Position numbers and translations under genes: made by a program
Source: Pseudomonadota bacterium
GTDB taxonomy: Bacteria; Pseudomonadota; Gammaproteobacteria; Burkholderiales; Gallionellaceae
Assembly (NCBI GenBank): GCA_021781695.1
Contig: JAJXWG010000106.1
Span: 1-6,126, forward strand
DNA: 6,126 nt
Direction: 5' to 3'
Shown here: piece by piece, positions 5,171 through 6,126 of the stretch
Layout of the letters: each line of letters opens with the position of its first letter
Position numbering within the stretch: position 1 is the stretch's first letter
The notes under the pieces: model-generated
Told to the model about the DNA's origin: nothing
The model's database searches: none
Seen by the model: only the letters and a program-made list of their open reading frames with translations

Positions 5171-6126
5171 ATGGCAACAATTAAAAAGAGTAAGAAAAAA
5201 CTGGAAAAGGCAGAGGACATCATTGAACTGCCTTTGGCCGACATGCAGCAGGACATCGAGGCCAGACGAACCAGCCTGAAGGCGTTGATTGTGCTGGGCA
5301 AGGAACGCGGTTACCTGACTTACGCCGAGATCAATGACCATTTGCCCGATATGCTCGAGGTGGAGCAGATCGAGAGCGTGGCCAGCATGATCAATGACAT
5401 GGGCATCCGAGTGTGCGATGTAGCGCCCGATGCGGAAGCGCTGATCATGACCGATGCGGCGCCCACGGTGGCGGACGACGATGCGGCAGAAGAGGCGGAG
5501 GCTGCGCTGTCGACGGTGGATTCCGAGTTCGGCCGCACGACGGACCCTGTGCGCATGTACATGCGCGAAATGGGCACGGTCGATCTTCTGACGCGCGAGA
5601 AGGAAATAGAGATTGCCAAGCGCATCGAAGAAGGCCAGCGCAACATGATACAGGCGATCTCGGCATGCCCCGTGACGATCGCCGAAATTCTCGCGCTGGC
5701 AGCTAAAATCGAGAGCGATGAGATTCGCGTCAACGAATTGATCGACGGTTTCGTGGAAGTCGAGCTGGAGGACGAGTCCGGGCTTGGCAGCGGCGAGGAC
5801 CAGGATCAGGAAGGCGAAGACGAAGGCGACGAATCTTCTGAAGACTCGGAGGCGGGTGCGGAAGATGAGGAGGGCGACGAGGATGAAGAGGCGCTTGCCG
5901 CCGCAACGGCCGCGGCAGCCGCGGCAGATCTCGCTCAGCTGAAGGTAGACGCACTGTCGCGCTTTGCGGTGATCGCGGATCTCTTCAACAAGATGGGCCG
6001 CGCCTATGAGAAGCACGGTTACCTGAGCAAGCAATACAACACTTACCAGACAGGCATCACCGAAGAGCTGATGGCTTTCCGTTTCACGGCCAAGCAGGTG
6101 GAAGCGCTGTGCAATACCATGCGCGG
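5171..6126 (+). CDS. rpoD: RNA polymerase sigma factor RpoD (sigma-70), 3' end missing
   Basis: This is the primary sigma factor, which directs RNA polymerase to housekeeping promoters. The window holds its first 318 codons. Region 1.1 covers about residues 10-85 (LKALIVLGKERGYLTYAEINDHLPD) and region 1.2 about 118-150 (DPVRMYMREMGTVDLLTREKEIEIAKRIE). The non-conserved region that follows is usual for proteobacterial RpoD. It contains a very acidic stretch at about 196-241 and an alanine run (six in a row, 247-252), then a helical part with YLSKQYNTYQ near 285-294. DNA-binding regions 2-4 lie beyond the right edge. The ATG at 5171 is preferred because GGAA lies eight bases before it; the in-frame ATG at 5165 would leave only two. 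The gene ends the MMS cluster, with a local -10 and the heat-shock promoter inside dnaG as further inputs. Confidence 0.97.
   Translation, partial: MATIKKSKKKLEKAEDIIELPLADMQQDIEARRTSLKALIVLGKERGYLTYAEINDHLPDMLEVEQIESVASMINDMGIRVCDVAPDAEALIMTDAAPTVADDDAAEEAEAALSTVDSEFGRTTDPVRMYMREMGTVDLLTREKEIEIAKRIEEGQRNMIQAISACPVTIAEILALAAKIESDEIRVNELIDGFVEVELEDESGLGSGEDQDQEGEDEGDESSEDSEAGAEDEEGDEDEEALAAATAAAAAADLAQLKVDALSRFAVIADLFNKMGRAYEKHGYLSKQYNTYQTGITEELMAFRFTAKQVEALCNTMR

Noticed and set aside
5072..6034. 320-codon minus-strand open frame, rich in H, R and L
   Set aside because: It is the mirror of the rpoD frame, and its composition reflects the acidic and alanine-rich codons read in reverse. Likewise 1618-2247 opposite tyrS and 4290-5012 opposite dnaG.

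Overview
This is an ordinary, fully coding stretch of a proteobacterial chromosome. Its core is the classic macromolecular-synthesis (MMS) cluster rpsU - yqeY (GatB/YqeY) - dnaG - rpoD, all on the + strand. Upstream of it lie a + strand tyrS of the TyrZ type (KMSKS motif) and a divergent, membrane-anchored M23 peptidase that runs off the left edge. The gene order, the moderately GC-rich composition, the protein style (for example a DnaG starting MIPRSFIQDLL) and the acidic insert of sigma-70 suggest a betaproteobacterium, perhaps in the Nitrosomonadales/Gallionellaceae neighbourhood. That placement is inferred from memory of such proteins, not from a search.

Layout: 1-1153 (-) is the M23 peptidase, without its C-terminus. 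1154-1341 is the divergent intergenic region, with a candidate peptidase promoter and two inverted repeats. 1342-2541 (+) is tyrS. 2542-2633 holds a good sigma-70-type promoter and the rpsU leader. 2634-2846 is rpsU, 2864-3304 is yqeY and 3357-5075 is dnaG. 5076-5170 is the rpoD promoter/leader, and 5171-6126 is the first 318 codons of rpoD, running off the right edge. No RNA gene, mobile element, CRISPR array or tandem repeat array was seen.

The genes link translation (TyrRS, bS21, possibly YqeY), initiation of replication primers (DnaG) and transcription initiation (sigma-70). The novelty is regulatory rather than genic. The strongest signal is a near-perfect sigma-32 (heat-shock) promoter, CTTGAAA-13 nt-CCCCATTT, buried in the dnaG reading frame at 4652-4679. 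This matches in position and logic the heat-shock promoter known inside E. coli dnaG that drives rpoD. Other signals are two mutually exclusive hairpins that may gate the dnaG ribosome-binding site, and a hairpin in the rpoD leader whose 5' arm pairs with the Shine-Dalgarno sequence and begins almost at the predicted transcript start. No previously undescribed protein system is visible here.
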